From the NCBI GenBank assembly GCA_016201505.1, contig JACQCQ010000008.1, positions 1 to 42,835 on the forward strand: 42,835 nucleotides of DNA. The letters are read 5' to 3'. This DNA is from Candidatus Sungiibacteriota bacterium (lineage in GTDB: Bacteria > Patescibacteriota > Minisyncoccia > Sungbacterales > JACQCQ01). Positions 1 through 8,254 of the stretch are shown piece by piece. The notes under the pieces were generated by a model, which had not been told where the DNA came from, did not search any database, and saw only the letters and a list, made by a program, of their open reading frames with translations. Every line of letters begins with the position of its first letter. The first letter of the stretch is position 1. Position numbers and translations under genes: made by a program.

Positions 1-75
1 TTGGATGGAAGTCCCTTCATCTTTGATGGCGGACAAGATCTTGGCCCGCGTTTCGGGCGCGATGGTGGTGGACAT
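1..75 (-). CDS. Transposase-like protein, N-terminal 25 residues only
   Basis: A minus-strand ATG at 75-73 opens a frame that leaves the window after 25 codons. It begins MSTTIAPETRAKILSAIKDE and continues GTSIQ. The helical, basic and acidic pattern fits the start of the helix-turn-helix region in OrfA-type transposases, but 25 residues cannot prove this. No strong Shine-Dalgarno sequence is seen. The position just inside a putative IS end supports the reading. It could also be another HTH protein. Confidence 0.35.
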   Translation of the reverse strand, partial: MSTTIAPETRAKILSAIKDEGTSIQ

Positions 76-141
76 GAGTGATTAAAAAAAACGGTATTAA
101 AAACACAGTCGACTACTGTCTAGTATATCTGGGACAGGTCA
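1..141 (-). mobile_element. End of a probable insertion sequence (rest lies left of the window)
   Basis: Read on the minus strand from 141, the sequence begins TGACCTGTCCCAG, a TG-initiated end of the kind seen in IS3/IS481-type elements. About 66 nt further in a reading frame starts that looks like a transposase N-terminus (75 to 1). At 142 the DNA switches to in-frame serine recombinase sequence whose upstream coding part is missing. The simplest inference is an IS inserted into the recombinase gene with its left end at about 141. The other end and the target duplication are outside the window, so the family is not certain. Confidence 0.4.
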
Positions 142-916
142 TCGTCGTCACAGCTTCACCTACGGCGGGCTGATCCAGTGCGGTCAGTGCGGCTGCCGCG
201 TCACCGCCGAGCACAAGGTGAACCGCTACGGAACCCGCTACACTTATTACCATTGCACGCGGCGCCGGCCCTGCCGGCAACGGGTCATCGAGGAGCGCGC
301 CGTTGAACGCCAAATCGCCCGGTTCTTCGCCGGGCTCACCCTTCCGCCGCTGATCCTCGAGTGGGCCTTCGAGTACCTCGACGAGCCCGACCGCGGCGAC
401 GCCGATCACCGGGCCGCGGTCCTGCGGGCGATTGACCACGCCATCAGCCAGGCCGAGCGGGCGCTGTCCAATCTGACCCTCATGCGGGCGCGCGAAGTGA
501 TTACCGAGGCCGAATTCCTGACGGAACGTCCACGGCTGGAACGCGAGCTGGCGACTCTCCGAAGCCAGAGGCCGGTCCCCGTTGATCACGCGAGCCTCGC
601 TGAGGCCACGGCCGACACCTTTGTGACCGTCGCCTACGCCCTCATGGCCTTTGGCGAGGGAGATCCCGCCACCCGACGGGAGCTGGTCGAAACCGTCTGC
701 TCGAACCTTTTCCTGAAGGATAAAGTCCTCAGCATTGAAGCCAAGAAACAGTTCCGCATCATCAACGACGGACTTGGAGAGCTCGCGACCGGGCCGGGAG
801 CGTTCGAACCTCCCCAGGGGCGCTTCACCATGCGGGATTTGGTGGGGTTACCGACGAAGAAAAATACAATGTGGGCGACGGAAGGATCGAACTTCCGACC
901 TCGTCATTATCAGTGA
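142..916 (+). pseudogene. Large serine recombinase, C-terminal fragment
   Basis: The frame is open from 101, but recognisable protein starts near 142. It shows the recombinase zinc beta-ribbon (FTYGGLIQCGQCGC, then YYHC and RRPC), followed by a coiled-coil-like region rich in Arg, Glu and Leu, as in resolvase/invertase-type large serine integrases. The catalytic N-terminal resolvase domain with its nucleophilic serine is absent, so the fragment cannot recombine DNA. The 5' break coincides with a probable IS end at 141. The DNA is clearly more GC-rich than the genes that follow, which suggests transfer. The last 14 or so codons are read from the 3' half of a tRNA-Ile gene on the other strand, which fits an element integrated at that tRNA. 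Confidence 0.8.
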
Positions 917-943
917 CGCGCTCTACCACTGAGCTAGTCGCCC
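873..943 (-). tRNA. tRNA-Ile (anticodon GAT)
   Basis: On the minus strand the acceptor arms GGGCGAC and GTCGCCC pair. The D arm reads GCTC...GAGC, the anticodon stem CGTCA/TGACG encloses the loop CTGATAA with anticodon GAT, and the T arm GGAAG/CTTCC encloses TTCGATC. The discriminator base is A. The next bases read CATTG, so CCA is not encoded and must be added by a nucleotidyltransferase. The 3' half overlaps the end of the recombinase fragment on the opposite strand, a common attachment-site arrangement. Confidence 0.95.
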
Positions 944-1065
944 CTGCCTTACACTCTCAAGATACTAATCAAAAGCCTAAATGTTATCAACTCTATCGCA
1001 ATGGCAGACCCTCCCCTAATTAGTTCCATTCTCTCAATCCATTTTCGCCTCCGTTGTATATTCGC

Positions 1066-1329
1066 CTATTCGAGCGAATTAGAGATGTATTTTGCGATGT
1101 GATGAAGGTGAGGCGAGAGTCTATACCAAACCCGCAAACTGCGCTATTCCTTATCAACAATATCGGCGGCCGAAAGTATGCCGAGATGTTTCGAAGTGGC
1201 TTTAAGGGAAATGCCGATCTTCCCCGCGATCTCACTGACCGAAGCCTCTTTCTCTTTTTTCAAATACTTAACGATTGAGAGCCGTCTCCGATTTGCCAAA
1301 GCCTTTAACACGCGCTCGAAATCTTTCAT
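1066..1329 (-). pseudogene. ArsR-type winged-helix regulator broken by an in-frame TAG
   Basis: Codons 1-61 encode an ArsR/SmtB-like winged helix (starts MKDFERVLKALANRRRLSIV; recognition region around KATSKHLGILSAADIVDKE). A TAG at 1146-1144 then stops the frame. The same frame continues as RSLRVWYRLSPHLHHIAKYI and ends with SNSLE and a stop at 1066. The second part reads like the family's beta-wing and last helix, so intact length would be about 87 residues, which is usual. One C-to-T change (CAG to TAG) would explain the break. TAG ends other genes here (galT, adk), so recoding is unlikely. Candidate operators lie upstream of the gene and inside its end. Confidence 0.75.
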
Positions 1330-1367
1330 CAGTTCAGCATATCACCATCCAGATATACTATTCCACC

Positions 1368-1379
1368 ATTCGCGCGAAT
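1368..1379. promoter_or_regulatory. 12-bp palindrome, candidate operator of the ArsR-like gene
   Basis: ATTCGCGCGAAT is a perfect palindrome about 40 nt before the regulator's start codon. It is followed by TAGAGATATATAAG. A close variant, ATTCGAGCGAAT followed by TAGAGATGTAT, lies at 1068-1079 at the 3' end of the same gene. The position and symmetry suit a dimeric winged-helix repressor and autoregulation; this is inference. Confidence 0.45.
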
Positions 1380-1435
1380 TAGAGATATATAAGGTGAGAG
1401 AATAAAAAATCCAAAACAAAAGAGTCTATCTAAAA

Positions 1436-2029
1436 TTAAACAAAATGGGAAATAAATGAATCCCTATGAATTGGCAATGGAGCGTTGCCTTTCAGCATTT
1501 CAATATGCGCCCGCGTGCCGTAGCCTTTGTGCCGATCAAAATCCCAACCGGGGAATTTTTTGGCCATACGCACCATATATCGATCGCGGCGAATTTTGGC
1601 AATAATTGAAGCCGCCGCGACAACCGGAATCTTTGCGTCTCCGCCGATGACAATTTTATGCGGCAGATCGGCGCGCATGACGAGCGCCCCGTCTAAAAAT
1701 ACAAAGTGCGGCCGCTGCGCGCATTTCAAAATTAACCGCGCTGCGCCTCGATAGGTCGCCTCTTGAATATTCACGCGGTCAATGACTTTTGCTGAAACAT
1801 ACGTCTGATGCCAGACGAGTCTCGGATGATTGACGATGAACTGATACCAGAGCTCGCGTTTTTTGGGGCTTAGCTGTTTTGAATCCTTAATTTTCCCGAG
1901 TTCCTTCGTCCAAAAGCGAAAGCCTTTTGGCGCAATCACGAGTGCCACTGAGACTGGCCCGGCCAAAGGGCCCCGTCCCGCCTCATCAATTCCGCCGATT
2001 AACATCCGCTTCATGAATTCATCATACAT
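1436..2029 (-). CDS. rnhB: Ribonuclease HII
   Basis: This 197-residue protein has the RNase HII signature GGIDEAGRGPLAGP near its N-terminus (catalytic Asp-Glu pair), a further acidic site at FLDGAL, and the RDRYM and FDRHKGYGT segments of the family. The enzyme cuts the RNA strand of RNA-DNA hybrids and starts removal of misincorporated ribonucleotides. Three in-frame ATGs (2029, 2014, 2005) precede the conserved core. The first has a weak AAGGA upstream and is used here. The gene is divergent from dnaE, with about 50 bp between them holding start signals for both. An RNase HI gene lies at 21840. Confidence 0.93.
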   Translation of the reverse strand: MYDEFMKRMLIGGIDEAGRGPLAGPVSVALVIAPKGFRFWTKELGKIKDSKQLSPKKRELWYQFIVNHPRLVWHQTYVSAKVIDRVNIQEATYRGAARLILKCAQRPHFVFLDGALVMRADLPHKIVIGGDAKIPVVAAASIIAKIRRDRYMVRMAKKFPGWDFDRHKGYGTRAHIEMLKGNAPLPIHRDSFISHFV

Positions 2030-2066
2030 TCAGTCCTTGTCCACTACCAACGATCGCTCCGAGGCC

Positions 2067-2081
2067 TATACTATAGAAGCA
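2067..2081 (+). promoter_or_regulatory. -10 element close to the dnaE start
   Basis: TATACT at 2067-2072 lies 9 nt before the dnaE ATG and no Shine-Dalgarno sequence fits between. A transcript from it would begin almost at the start codon. This matches the near-leaderless pattern seen before thrS, the 8583 gene, ndh and the 32825 gene. Confidence 0.45.
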
Positions 2082-5000
2082 ATGAGCCAAAGATTTGTCC
2101 ATCTTCACGTGCATTCTCACTATTCTCTTTTAGACGGCCTAACCAAGCTGGATGAATTAATCGCGCGCACAAAAGAGCTCGGCATGGATGCAGTCGCACT
2201 CACCGATCACGGCAATTTGTACGGCGCGATTGAGTTTTATCAGAAAGCCAAGAAAGCCGGCATAAAACCGATCATTGGCTGTGAGATGTATATTGCCTCG
2301 CGCGCGATGGAGGATAAAGAGCCGGGACTCGATGATAAACGCTTTCATTTAACGGTGCTTGCGCGTACCAATGAGGGCTATCAAAATCTCATCAAACTTG
2401 TCACCGCCGCGCATTTAAAAGGCTACTATTATAAGCCGCGGATTGATCACAAAATTTTGCGCGAACACGCCGCGGGCCTAATCGCGCTCTCGGGATGCCT
2501 GAATGGCGAAATTCCGCGCGCCATTCGGGCGGGCCAGATGGAGCGCGCGGAAGAATTAATCCGCGAATACCAAGAAATTTTTGGCAAGGAATATTTTTAT
2601 TTAGAACTGGCTCCAAAACGAAGTTACGAAGAGAAAGAGGGCGTGAATGACGCACTCATTAAACTTTCGAAAAGTCTGGGGGTGCCGGTTGTCGCAACCA
2701 ACGACGTCCACTACTGTCGTCCTGAAGATAAAGAAGCGCAAGATATTCTAGTCTCCGTCCAAACAGGCGCAAGATTCGAAGATGAAAACCGACTTACTAT
2801 GCGTGAAGATAACTATTCTATTCGCTCTCCGGAAGAGATGGCCTCTTTTTTCACCCATATCCCGGAAGCCATTGAAAATACTGCCCGCATCGCCGACTCA
2901 ATTGAAGTTAAAATTGAACTGGGGAAAAATAAAATACCCCCATTCGAGACTCCCGAAGGCTTTACCCAGGAATCGTACTTGGAAAAACTCTGTCTCGAGG
3001 GCATAAAAAATCGCTACGCCATTTCGGCAGGTGATCTAAAAAATTCAAAGGAGGCGGGTGTGGCCGCCGTTCGCGAGCGGTACAATTATGAACTCGAAAT
3101 TATCAAAAAAACCGGCTTCACCTCGTATTTTTTGGTCGTCCAGGATTTTGTAAATTGGGCGCGTGCCCAAAACATCATCGTCGGCCCGGGCCGCGGATCG
3201 GCTGCCGGCTCTTTAATTTCCTACGTTTTAAATATCACCAACATCGATCCGCTCCATTACAATCTCCTCTTTGAGCGCTTCTTAAATCCCGAGCGCATTG
3301 CGATGCCTGATATCGATCTTGATTTTGCCGACACGGGCCGAGATCAGGTCATTGACTATGTCCAAAAAAAATACGGTCGGGATAAGGTGGCACAGATTGT
3401 GACCTTCGGGACCATGGCGGCGCGGGCGGCCATCCGCGACACGGGCCGGGCGCTTGGCATGTCGTATTCGTTCTGCGATCAGATCGCGAAATTAATTCCT
3501 TTTAATCCGACACAGGGCATGAAAGAGGGCTGGCTGATTCAGTGTTTACGTGACGTCGAGGAGCTAAAAAATTTATATGAGCGAGATGCGGAAGCCAAGC
3601 GGCTTATTGACGCGGCACTGAAATTAGAAGGCGTCGTGCGACACGCCTCGATTCATGCCTCGGGTCTCGTGGTTGCCCCCGAGCCGCTTGTTCAGTACGT
3701 CCCGCTACAATACGCCACTCGTGCGAAAGGAGATGAAAAAGAGGAGGTTTTAGTTACTCAATATGACATGCACGGCGTTGAAGCCTTGGGTCTTTTGAAA
3801 ATGGATTTTCTGGGCCTTCGAAACTTGTCGATTATTGAGCGGACCGTTGAAATTGTCCGTCAAACCCGCGGTATTGAAATTGACATTGATACATTGGCAC
3901 TCGATGACAGGCCGACGTATAAACTTTTTCAGGAAGCAAAAACAACAGGAGTGTTTCAGTTTGAGTGCCTAGCCGGCGACACTATTGTTTCCAATACAAC
4001 AATCGAAAAACTTTATAAAAAAGGTAAACCGAGTTTACGTTCTGTGTTCCTGGATAAAGGAACGGTGCACAACAATAAAGTCCTTAAAATAATGCGAAGT
4101 GGCAAAAAAGAGATTTATGCACTGATTGCTGACGATGGAAGGTACATAAAAGCCACCATAAATCATAAATTTTTGACTGCAGACGGATGGAAAAAACTTG
4201 AAAATATTCGACCGGGAGAAAAAGTGCTTACTAAAATCAGGGCGAAATCTGAGATTTGGAATACATGTCAGATATGCAATAGGCAAATTGATGGGCAAAA
4301 AAATGGAAAAAGTAGATTCTGCTATCGCTGTTCAGCGTCATTTTATAGCAACCCCACGAAAGAAATGTCGCGGACGAAGATGTCTTCATCGAGAAGAAGA
4401 TTCTTCCTCAATGGAGGGCAGCCTTGGAATCTGCATAAGACGAGTGCTACAAACAATATCAATATCCTTTACGAAAATGGGAAGAAAATTTCTAAGGCCC
4501 TGACTGGTAAAACACTAGAAATGAGAGTTGGAAAAATGGAAGCAGAAAAATGGCGGCTGCGTCTTCAGCAACGTAGGCGTGGGCAAAATAACCCCATGTA
4601 CGGTAAACCTTCTCCTCATCGCAAAGGAGGATACCGCGCTGATCTTGGCCATTATGTACGGTCGAACTGGGAGGCAGACTTTGCTAGAATTCTCAACCTC
4701 CGTAAAGTTGAATACGCATACGAGCCACAACGTTTTGAGCTTAAGCGAAGAGACGGGAGTATCTGTTCTTATACGCCGGATTTCTATACTCCGCACGATG
4801 GCACATTCTATGAGATTAAGGGCTGGTTCCACGATGCAGACAAGGAAAAAATTGAACTTTTTAAAAAGCAACATCCCGACCGACGGTTTGTTTTGATCAG
4901 TGCAACAAGATTCGCTGAACTAGCTCTGCAATATAAAAATTTGATTGCTTGGGAATGCCCCGAGATTCCTGCTGGGTTTGGGTGGAGAGTGGTGAAAGAA

Positions 5001-6464
5001 ATTTTACCCGCAGGAAAAGAAATGACATATGACATTGCAATGGCATATCCCGCGAATAATTTCATTGCTAACGGCTTTGTGGTGCATAACTCATCCGGCA
5101 TGAAGCGCTACTTAAAAGAACTAAAACCAACCGAGCTGGAAGATTTAATCGCCATGGTCGCCCTCTATCGCCCCGGCCCGATGGAGTATATCCCTTCATA
5201 CATCAATCGCAAGCATAAAAAAGAGACCGTTACGTATTTGCATCCGAAGCTGGAGCCAATTTTGGGTCCGACCTACGGCATCGGCGTCTATCAGGAGCAG
5301 ATGATGCAGATCGCGCGGGATCTGGCCGGATTTACGCTCCCCGAAGCCGACACGCTGCGAAAAGCCATCGGCAAAAAGATTAAATCGCTACTGGCCGAGC
5401 AGGAAGAAAAAATGATCACTGGAATGATTAAAAATGGAATTAGCAAAGAAACGGCGGCGGCTGTATGGGGACTGTTTCCTGCTTTTGCACGATACGGCTT
5501 CCCCCGAGCTCACGCAGCTTGCTACGCCTTGGTCGCCTATCAAACAGCCTACTTAAAGGCCCATTTTCCCGCCGAATACATGGCGGCGCTGATGACGGCC
5601 GAAGGGTTTGAAATCGAGCGCGTCGCTTTCCTGATTGATGAAACGAAAGCCATGGGGATTGAGGTGTTGGCACCCGATGTCAATGAAAGTTTCGAGACGT
5701 TTACGGTCGTTGATAACGGGAACGAAAAAGAGAAAGAGGCAAAAATTCGATTTGGCCTTTCGGCCATCAAGAATGTCGGATCAAATATTGTCGAATCAAT
5801 TATTGCTTCGCGAAAAAAGAGCGGAAGATTCGTTTCGCTGACCGATTTTATTGAGCGGCTACCGGTAAAAGATTTAAACCGAAAATCAATTGAAGCGCTC
5901 GCCAAGTGCGGCGCACTCGACTCGCTCGCCGAGCGTAATCAAATTTTAGCAAACATGGACGTATTGCTTGAGTTTGCCCGAAACCGCGAACGCGAGGCCC
6001 TGTCAAACCAAAATTCATTGTTCGGCGGCGAGAGCGCGACTTTTTCAACGCTTAAGTTGCAGGAGGTGCCGCCAGCGGATAAACGCGAGCGGCTGCAATG
6101 GGAAAAAGAATTGCTCGGTCTGTATATCTCGGAGCATCCACTCGCCTCATTTATCCAGAAATTAAAAGCCAGTGACGCCATCCCCATTCGCGGACTTGAT
6201 GCCGAATCAATACGAGGCCGCGCGATTTCTATTGGGGGCGTGGTTTCCGGCATTAAAAAGATTATAACCAAAAGCGGCGAATCGATGTTATTTGTCACGG
6301 TCGAAGACCCAACCGCGAAAACCGAGGTTCTGGTATTTCCCTCGCTCTTAAAATCAAACCCGACGATCTGGCAGATGGATAAAATTTTGCTGGTTCGCGG
6401 CAAGGTCTCGGAAAAAGACGGCGAGCCGAAATTGCTTTGCGATCAGGTGAGCGAGCTAGTCTAA
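2082..6464 (+). CDS. dnaE: DNA polymerase III alpha subunit with intein
   Basis: The replicative polymerase catalytic subunit. The ATG at 2082 is chosen because MSQRFVHLHVHSHYSLLDGL is the family's PHP-domain start; the open frame upstream is antisense to rnhB. The precursor is 1460 residues: a PHP domain (about 1-280), then the polymerase core with GPGRGSAAGS and the catalytic MPDIDLDFAD motif, fingers with ALYRPGP, and helix-hairpin-helix plus OB-fold regions at the end (TVEDPTAKTEVLVFP). A 375-residue intein at 629-1003 splits the conserved FQFE/SSGMKRYL segment, so the spliced product is about 1085 residues. No PolC-type proofreading domain is present. Confidence 0.96.
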   Translation: MSQRFVHLHVHSHYSLLDGLTKLDELIARTKELGMDAVALTDHGNLYGAIEFYQKAKKAGIKPIIGCEMYIASRAMEDKEPGLDDKRFHLTVLARTNEGYQNLIKLVTAAHLKGYYYKPRIDHKILREHAAGLIALSGCLNGEIPRAIRAGQMERAEELIREYQEIFGKEYFYLELAPKRSYEEKEGVNDALIKLSKSLGVPVVATNDVHYCRPEDKEAQDILVSVQTGARFEDENRLTMREDNYSIRSPEEMASFFTHIPEAIENTARIADSIEVKIELGKNKIPPFETPEGFTQESYLEKLCLEGIKNRYAISAGDLKNSKEAGVAAVRERYNYELEIIKKTGFTSYFLVVQDFVNWARAQNIIVGPGRGSAAGSLISYVLNITNIDPLHYNLLFERFLNPERIAMPDIDLDFADTGRDQVIDYVQKKYGRDKVAQIVTFGTMAARAAIRDTGRALGMSYSFCDQIAKLIPFNPTQGMKEGWLIQCLRDVEELKNLYERDAEAKRLIDAALKLEGVVRHASIHASGLVVAPEPLVQYVPLQYATRAKGDEKEEVLVTQYDMHGVEALGLLKMDFLGLRNLSIIERTVEIVRQTRGIEIDIDTLALDDRPTYKLFQEAKTTGVFQFECLAGDTIVSNTTIEKLYKKGKPSLRSVFLDKGTVHNNKVLKIMRSGKKEIYALIADDGRYIKATINHKFLTADGWKKLENIRPGEKVLTKIRAKSEIWNTCQICNRQIDGQKNGKSRFCYRCSASFYSNPTKEMSRTKMSSSRRRFFLNGGQPWNLHKTSATNNINILYENGKKISKALTGKTLEMRVGKMEAEKWRLRLQQRRRGQNNPMYGKPSPHRKGGYRADLGHYVRSNWEADFARILNLRKVEYAYEPQRFELKRRDGSICSYTPDFYTPHDGTFYEIKGWFHDADKEKIELFKKQHPDRRFVLISATRFAELALQYKNLIAWECPEIPAGFGWRVVKEILPAGKEMTYDIAMAYPANNFIANGFVVHNSSGMKRYLKELKPTELEDLIAMVALYRPGPMEYIPSYINRKHKKETVTYLHPKLEPILGPTYGIGVYQEQMMQIARDLAGFTLPEADTLRKAIGKKIKSLLAEQEEKMITGMIKNGISKETAAAVWGLFPAFARYGFPRAHAACYALVAYQTAYLKAHFPAEYMAALMTAEGFEIERVAFLIDETKAMGIEVLAPDVNESFETFTVVDNGNEKEKEAKIRFGLSAIKNVGSNIVESIIASRKKSGRFVSLTDFIERLPVKDLNRKSIEALAKCGALDSLAERNQILANMDVLLEFARNREREALSNQNSLFGGESATFSTLKLQEVPPADKRERLQWEKELLGLYISEHPLASFIQKLKASDAIPIRGLDAESIRGRAISIGGVVSGIKKIITKSGESMLFVTVEDPTAKTEVLVFPSLLKSNPTIWQMDKILLVRGKVSEKDGEPKLLCDQVSELV
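3966..5090 (+). other. DnaE intein with PD-(D/E)XK-like homing endonuclease
   Basis: The segment starts at Cys1 (CLAGDTIV, block A), has block B with TINHKFLT, and ends with the C-terminal splicing blocks (YDIAMAYPANNFIANGFVVHN), followed by Ser as the +1 residue. All splicing residues expected of a class 1 intein are visible. Between the splicing halves lie a Cys4 zinc-finger-like motif (CQIC...CYRC, intein residues about 100-121), a NUMOD3-like motif (NNPMYGK, about 206) and a nuclease-like region with RSNWEADF, YTPDFY and YEIKGW (about 232-287). The last motifs fit PD-(D/E)XK or Vsr-like nucleases. No LAGLIDADG motif is seen. The nuclease frame is intact, so it may be active. Confidence 0.9.
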
Positions 6465-6511
6465 CAATTATCGCCCCCTTTCGCCGAGCGAAAATTATAT
6501 GCTAGGCTCGG

Positions 6512-6523
6512 TATAATCAGTCT
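6512..6523 (+). promoter_or_regulatory. -10 element 6 nt before thrS
   Basis: A consensus TATAAT at 6512-6517 is followed by 6 nt and the thrS ATG. Transcription normally starts about 7 nt after the -10 box, so the mRNA would begin at or within the start codon. No Shine-Dalgarno sequence is present. Confidence 0.6.
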
Positions 6524-8230
6524 ATGTCAAACGACGAATCGCTGGAGAATCTCCGTCACTCGCTCGCCCATCTCCTTGCCGCCGCAGTTTTAGAACTCTG
6601 GCCAAATGCGAAGCCCACCATCGGCCCCGCCATTGAAAACGGGTTTTATTATGATTTCCAGTTTGTCCAGCCAATTTCAGAAAATGACCTTCCCAAGATT
6701 GAGGCCAAAATGCGTGAGATGCTGGGAAGCTGGGGCGGCATTACCGGAAAAGAAGTTTCGGCGGAAGAAGCAAAAGAGTTTTTTAAGGGAAACCTCTTCA
6801 AGCTCGAACTTATCGATGAAATAGTCTCAAGGGGTGAGCCGATTACCCTCTACACCTCTGGCAATTTTATCGACCTTTGCCGCGGCGGCCATGTTGAGAA
6901 TATTAAAGACATCAACCCCGAGGCCTTTAAACTGACTAAGGTCGCGGGTGCTTACTGGCGCGGCAGCGAAAAAAATCCCCAATTAACACGCATCTACGGC
7001 GTGGCATTCGAGACTCCCGAGGAATTAAAAAAGTATCTGACTATACTTGAAGAAGCCGAAAAGCGAGACCACCGAAAATTGGGTAGAGACCTTGAACTTT
7101 TTATGTTCCATGAGACCGCGCCCGGCATGCCCTATTGGCTGCCGAAGGGACTTATCGTCATCAATCAGTTGATCCACTTTTGGCGCACGGAACATCAAAA
7201 GCGCGGCTACCAGGAAATTAAATCTCCTCTTTTAAATAAGAAAGAGCTCTATACGACCTCGGGCCACTGGGATCATTATCTCGAAAATATGTTTATCTCG
7301 GAAACCGCAGAGGGCGAGACCTATGCCTTAAAACCCATGAATTGCCCGAATGCTATGGTTGTGTTTGATTCGAAACTCCGCAGCTATCGCGACCTGCCGC
7401 TGCGTCTTTCAGATACCGATACGCTCCATCGGTTTGAACGCTCCGGCACCTTAAGCGGACTGTTGCGGGTGAGAGAATTCTCCCAAGACGACGCTCATAT
7501 TTTTATCGCCGAAGACCAGATTCATTCGGAATACCAAGAAATATTTTCCATCGCCGAGCGTTTTTATTCAGTTTTTAATTTAGAGTATTCATTCCAGCTG
7601 GGAACGCGGCCGGAAAAATTCATTGGTGAGAAGTCTACTTGGGATAACGCTGAAAAACAATTAAAAGATATCCTCGCGCACAGCGGCAAATCATTTTCTA
7701 TCGCCCAAGGCGAGGGCGCCTTTTACGGACCTAAAATAGACATTTTAATGAAAGATTCGCTGGGACGAGACTGGCAAACGGGCACCATCCAGCTTGATTT
7801 TCAGCTGCCGCAGCGCTTTGACCTACGATACGTCTCGGCCGATGGAACGCCGAAAACCCCGATCGTTATTCATCGCGTCATCTACGGTTCACTTGAAAGA
7901 TTTTTGGGCATCTTGATTGAGCATACCGCCGGGGTGTTCCCCTTCTGGCTCGCGCCCGTACAGGTTGCGATTTTACCGATTAACGACAAAAATGCCGACT
8001 ACATTGAAAAAGTTGCGACACAATTGGCCGAAAAAAATATCCGACACCATACTGACTCGCGCAATGAATCTATCTCAAGAAAAATTCGCGATGCGGAACT
8101 CGAAAAAATTCCCTATTTATTCGTCATCGGCGATCGTGAAGCCGAAACCGGCAAGGTAGCCGTTCGCCAACGCGGCAAGGGAGACCTGGGCGCTAAAACT
8201 ATTGAAGAGTTTCTTGGTCAAGTTTTATAA
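6524..8230 (+). CDS. thrS: Threonine-tRNA ligase, lacking the TGS domain
   Basis: ThrRS charges tRNA-Thr. At 568 residues it is shorter than the usual 640 or so, because it starts directly at the editing domain (RHSLAHLLAAAV; later DLCRGGHV with the Cys and His of the editing site). The N-terminal TGS domain is missing. The class II core follows with motif 2 (RFERSGTLSGLLRVREFSQDD), the zinc ligands in MNCPNAM, DDAHIF and VIHRVIYGS, and a C-terminal anticodon-binding domain (LAPVQVAILPI...). TGS-less ThrRS occurs in other bacteria and archaea. The gene follows dnaE on the same strand but has its own near-leaderless promoter. Confidence 0.96.
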   Translation: MSNDESLENLRHSLAHLLAAAVLELWPNAKPTIGPAIENGFYYDFQFVQPISENDLPKIEAKMREMLGSWGGITGKEVSAEEAKEFFKGNLFKLELIDEIVSRGEPITLYTSGNFIDLCRGGHVENIKDINPEAFKLTKVAGAYWRGSEKNPQLTRIYGVAFETPEELKKYLTILEEAEKRDHRKLGRDLELFMFHETAPGMPYWLPKGLIVINQLIHFWRTEHQKRGYQEIKSPLLNKKELYTTSGHWDHYLENMFISETAEGETYALKPMNCPNAMVVFDSKLRSYRDLPLRLSDTDTLHRFERSGTLSGLLRVREFSQDDAHIFIAEDQIHSEYQEIFSIAERFYSVFNLEYSFQLGTRPEKFIGEKSTWDNAEKQLKDILAHSGKSFSIAQGEGAFYGPKIDILMKDSLGRDWQTGTIQLDFQLPQRFDLRYVSADGTPKTPIVIHRVIYGSLERFLGILIEHTAGVFPFWLAPVQVAILPINDKNADYIEKVATQLAEKNIRHHTDSRNESISRKIRDAELEKIPYLFVIGDREAETGKVAVRQRGKGDLGAKTIEEFLGQVL

Positions 8231-8240
8231 TGGTGTGAGG

Positions 8241-8249
8241 AAGGAGGTG
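8241..8249 (+). promoter_or_regulatory. Strong Shine-Dalgarno site for the 8255 gene
   Basis: AAGGAGGTG sits 5 nt before ATG 8255 and matches the anti-Shine-Dalgarno sequence almost perfectly. Most neighbouring genes lack such a site, so it both fixes this start and marks the gene as different in origin or expression. Confidence 0.8.
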
Positions 8250-8254
8250 ATGGG

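Noticed and set aside
113-589. A 158-residue minus-strand gene opposite the recombinase
   Set aside because: It is a Pro- and Gly-rich antisense frame in GC-rich DNA, with no start signal; the plus-strand frame has clear zinc-ribbon motifs.
1144-1146. TAG recoded as an amino acid
   Set aside because: TAG ends galT, adk and the 8583 gene at proper family lengths, and TGA ends others (for example map). The standard code fits.
1863-2081. An N-terminal extension of DnaE
   Set aside because: The extra 73 residues are antisense to rnhB and unlike any polymerase; the PHP start is at 2082.
4261-4870. LAGLIDADG homing endonuclease in the intein
   Set aside because: No LAGLIDADG-type dodecapeptides are visible; the motifs fit NUMOD3 and PD-(D/E)XK instead.
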